Source: Alphaproteobacteria bacterium (lineage in GTDB: Bacteria > Pseudomonadota > Alphaproteobacteria > Puniceispirillales > Marisalimonadaceae). From it: a stretch of DNA of 64,000 nucleotides. Location of the stretch: contig SGYL01000008.1 in assembly GCA_004213885.1 (NCBI GenBank), positions 1 through 64,000 of the forward strand, given 5' to 3'. This document shows positions 63,111-64,000 of this stretch, piece by piece (positions within the stretch are counted from its first letter, which is position 1; every line of letters starts with the position of its first letter). The notes under the pieces were generated by a model. That model saw only the letters and a list, made by a program, of their open reading frames with translations. It had not been told where the DNA came from and made no database searches. The position numbers were made by a program, and so were the translations under genes.

Positions 63111-64000
63111 TTAATTAAAATATTTTAGCACTTTACCACCAGACGATAAAAATTCTTTTTTCTCGTTTACATTAATACGAAAAACACGTTGAACATTTGG
63201 GTAACCATCTAATTGTAAATTTTTTTTGAAGTAATCACAGTTTGTCAACTCCAGTTCATTACACTTTCCTGCAGTTCCAACTTTTGCAAAATAAATTTCT
63301 ATATCTTTTGGGTTTTTTGTTTTATTTAAACCAATTCGCTATAAACCAAACTTAAATGAAATTGTATCCGCACCAAATGAGGTTTTTCCACGATACCTAA
63401 TAATTTTTTTATCATCTATTCAAGCATCATAAGCACCTTTGTCTTGATTAGACCATATTGCTCTGCTAACAAAATTAACCCATCTATTAGTAAATTTTTT
63501 TATAGGCCCAATAATTATATTTACATCTATTTTATCACAGAATGAATTTTCTCCATCTCCATCTTTACCAATAACACAATCATTTTTATCAAAATTATGT
63601 TTGATTTTTAAAATGCTGCCTTTTCCTTCATCTCTTATCGCAAGGTTTAATAAAGGACCAAACTGTTGATTGTTTCTTATCTCTTTAAGGTCAAACAAAG
63701 CTGTTTGGTCTATGGAGACAGTATCTTCAGGGAGCCAAAAAACAATACGTGTCCATATCTCTTTATCAAATTTTTGAGTATATTGTTTTTGTTCACCATA
63801 TTCAAAACGTTGAGCATATCCAGTTACTCCGTTTCTAACCCAATCATCTTTTGCACCCTTCATGTTCATGCCTAATTTAAATTTCGCAGAATACAAACCT
63901 TGATGTTCAATCATTTTAAAAGCTTCATTATGGGAAACGTTTCTTTCATCAAACTTATAACCAGATTTTGCATCACCAACCATAATTGAACTAGTATCTT
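63111..64000 (-). pseudogene. Polysaccharide-lyase-like gene, two nonsense codons, continues past window
   Basis: The frame resembles heparin-lyase-I-like polysaccharide lyases, with a beta-jelly-roll pattern: RFEYGEQKQYTQKFDKEIWT, IVFWLPEDTVSIDQTALFDL, RWVNFVSRAIWSNQDKGAYDA, then a Trp position read as TGA (63420-63422). The same frame continues IDDKKIIRYRGKTSFGAD to a TAG at 63339-63341 and then to a normal-looking end at TAA 63111-63113. No frameshift is seen. The frame is open upstream of the first Met (63983) to the window edge, so the N-terminus lies outside. Substrate class is uncertain. Confidence 0.8.

Noticed and set aside
62937-63128. A + strand coding gene in the gap beside the lyase remnant
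   Set aside because: It is open for only 63 codons with no start signal and overlaps the lyase 3' end; kept only as a possible remnant.
63339-63422. TGA read as Trp (genetic code change)
   Set aside because: The neighbouring damaged genes carry TAA, TAG and frameshifts, and dozens of intact genes end normally in TGA, TAA or TAG. The lesions fit decay or error, not recoding.
61630-64000. An insertion sequence
   Set aside because: There is no transposase frame, no terminal inverted repeats and no short target duplication. The repeats are direct and about 92 bp long.
1-64000. CRISPR arrays
   Set aside because: No regularly spaced repeat series is visible on either strand; the doubled 8- and 10-mers are isolated pairs.

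Overview
The window is a dense, very AT-rich stretch of chromosome. Most intergenic gaps are a few to about 100 nt, and many neighbouring genes share start or stop codons. Gene content points to a streamlined marine alphaproteobacterium of the SAR11/HIMB59 kind. The evidence is Coq7-type ubiquinone synthesis, an IalB-family protein, an argD-argF-hslO run, XdhC with a MocA-like protein, a double-domain dCTP deaminase, low GC and many scavenging transporters. This placement is inferred from gene content and composition; no rRNA or other phylogenetic marker lies in the window.

Layout. At 1-627 there is a flank of unknown function beside the 3' end of tRNA-Leu(CAA). The next 25 kb carry housekeeping genes: yqaA-like, dsbB, coq7 (0.7-2.4 kb); moaA (3.7 kb); pssA-psd phospholipid synthesis (5.7-7.2 kb); a secreted three-repeat Ig-like protein with small unknown neighbours (7.3-9.1 kb); bioY; xdhC-mocA (10-11.7 kb); pckA followed by an RND efflux pair (11.7-17.6 kb); a UbiH-like monooxygenase with glutathione peroxidase; rlmN; argG. 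From 25.5 to 33.7 kb lies a complete propionate-to-methylmalonyl-CoA module, prpE-mcm-pccA-pccB with divergent mce. From 34 to 42 kb come SprT, an orphan ABC ATPase, folE, trkH, and the run hslO-argF-argD-dcd-ABC2 permease. From 42.7 to 57.8 kb lie acs and a scavenging set: EamA and MFS transporters, a CoA-transferase pair, two hydrolases, an M20 amidohydrolase, an amidase, mobA and an acyltransferase. Then come amtB, small orphans and a DsrE protein.

The last 3 kb (about 61.0-64.0 kb) differ from the rest. A DUF2905 gene is cut by one stop codon, a dienelactone-hydrolase-like gene carries one stop and two frameshifts, and a polysaccharide-lyase-like gene carries two stops. The dead hydrolase is bracketed by about 92-bp direct repeats, each ending in a doubled 8-mer. 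One repeat abuts a short match to a tRNA-Ser 3' end. This looks like the decayed edge of a tRNA-targeted island, with traces of a similar arrangement beside tRNA-Leu at the left edge.

Metabolically, propionate enters through PrpE and leaves as succinyl-CoA, acetate enters through Acs, and PckA links the C4 pool to gluconeogenesis. MoaA, MocA and MobA make molybdenum cofactor, but no molybdoenzyme is present here. The most notable sequence observations are the pccB reading frame without a standard start codon, a small-protein pair joined by a perfect A-AAA-AAA slippery site, and repeated convergent gene pairs that overlap by exactly four bases.
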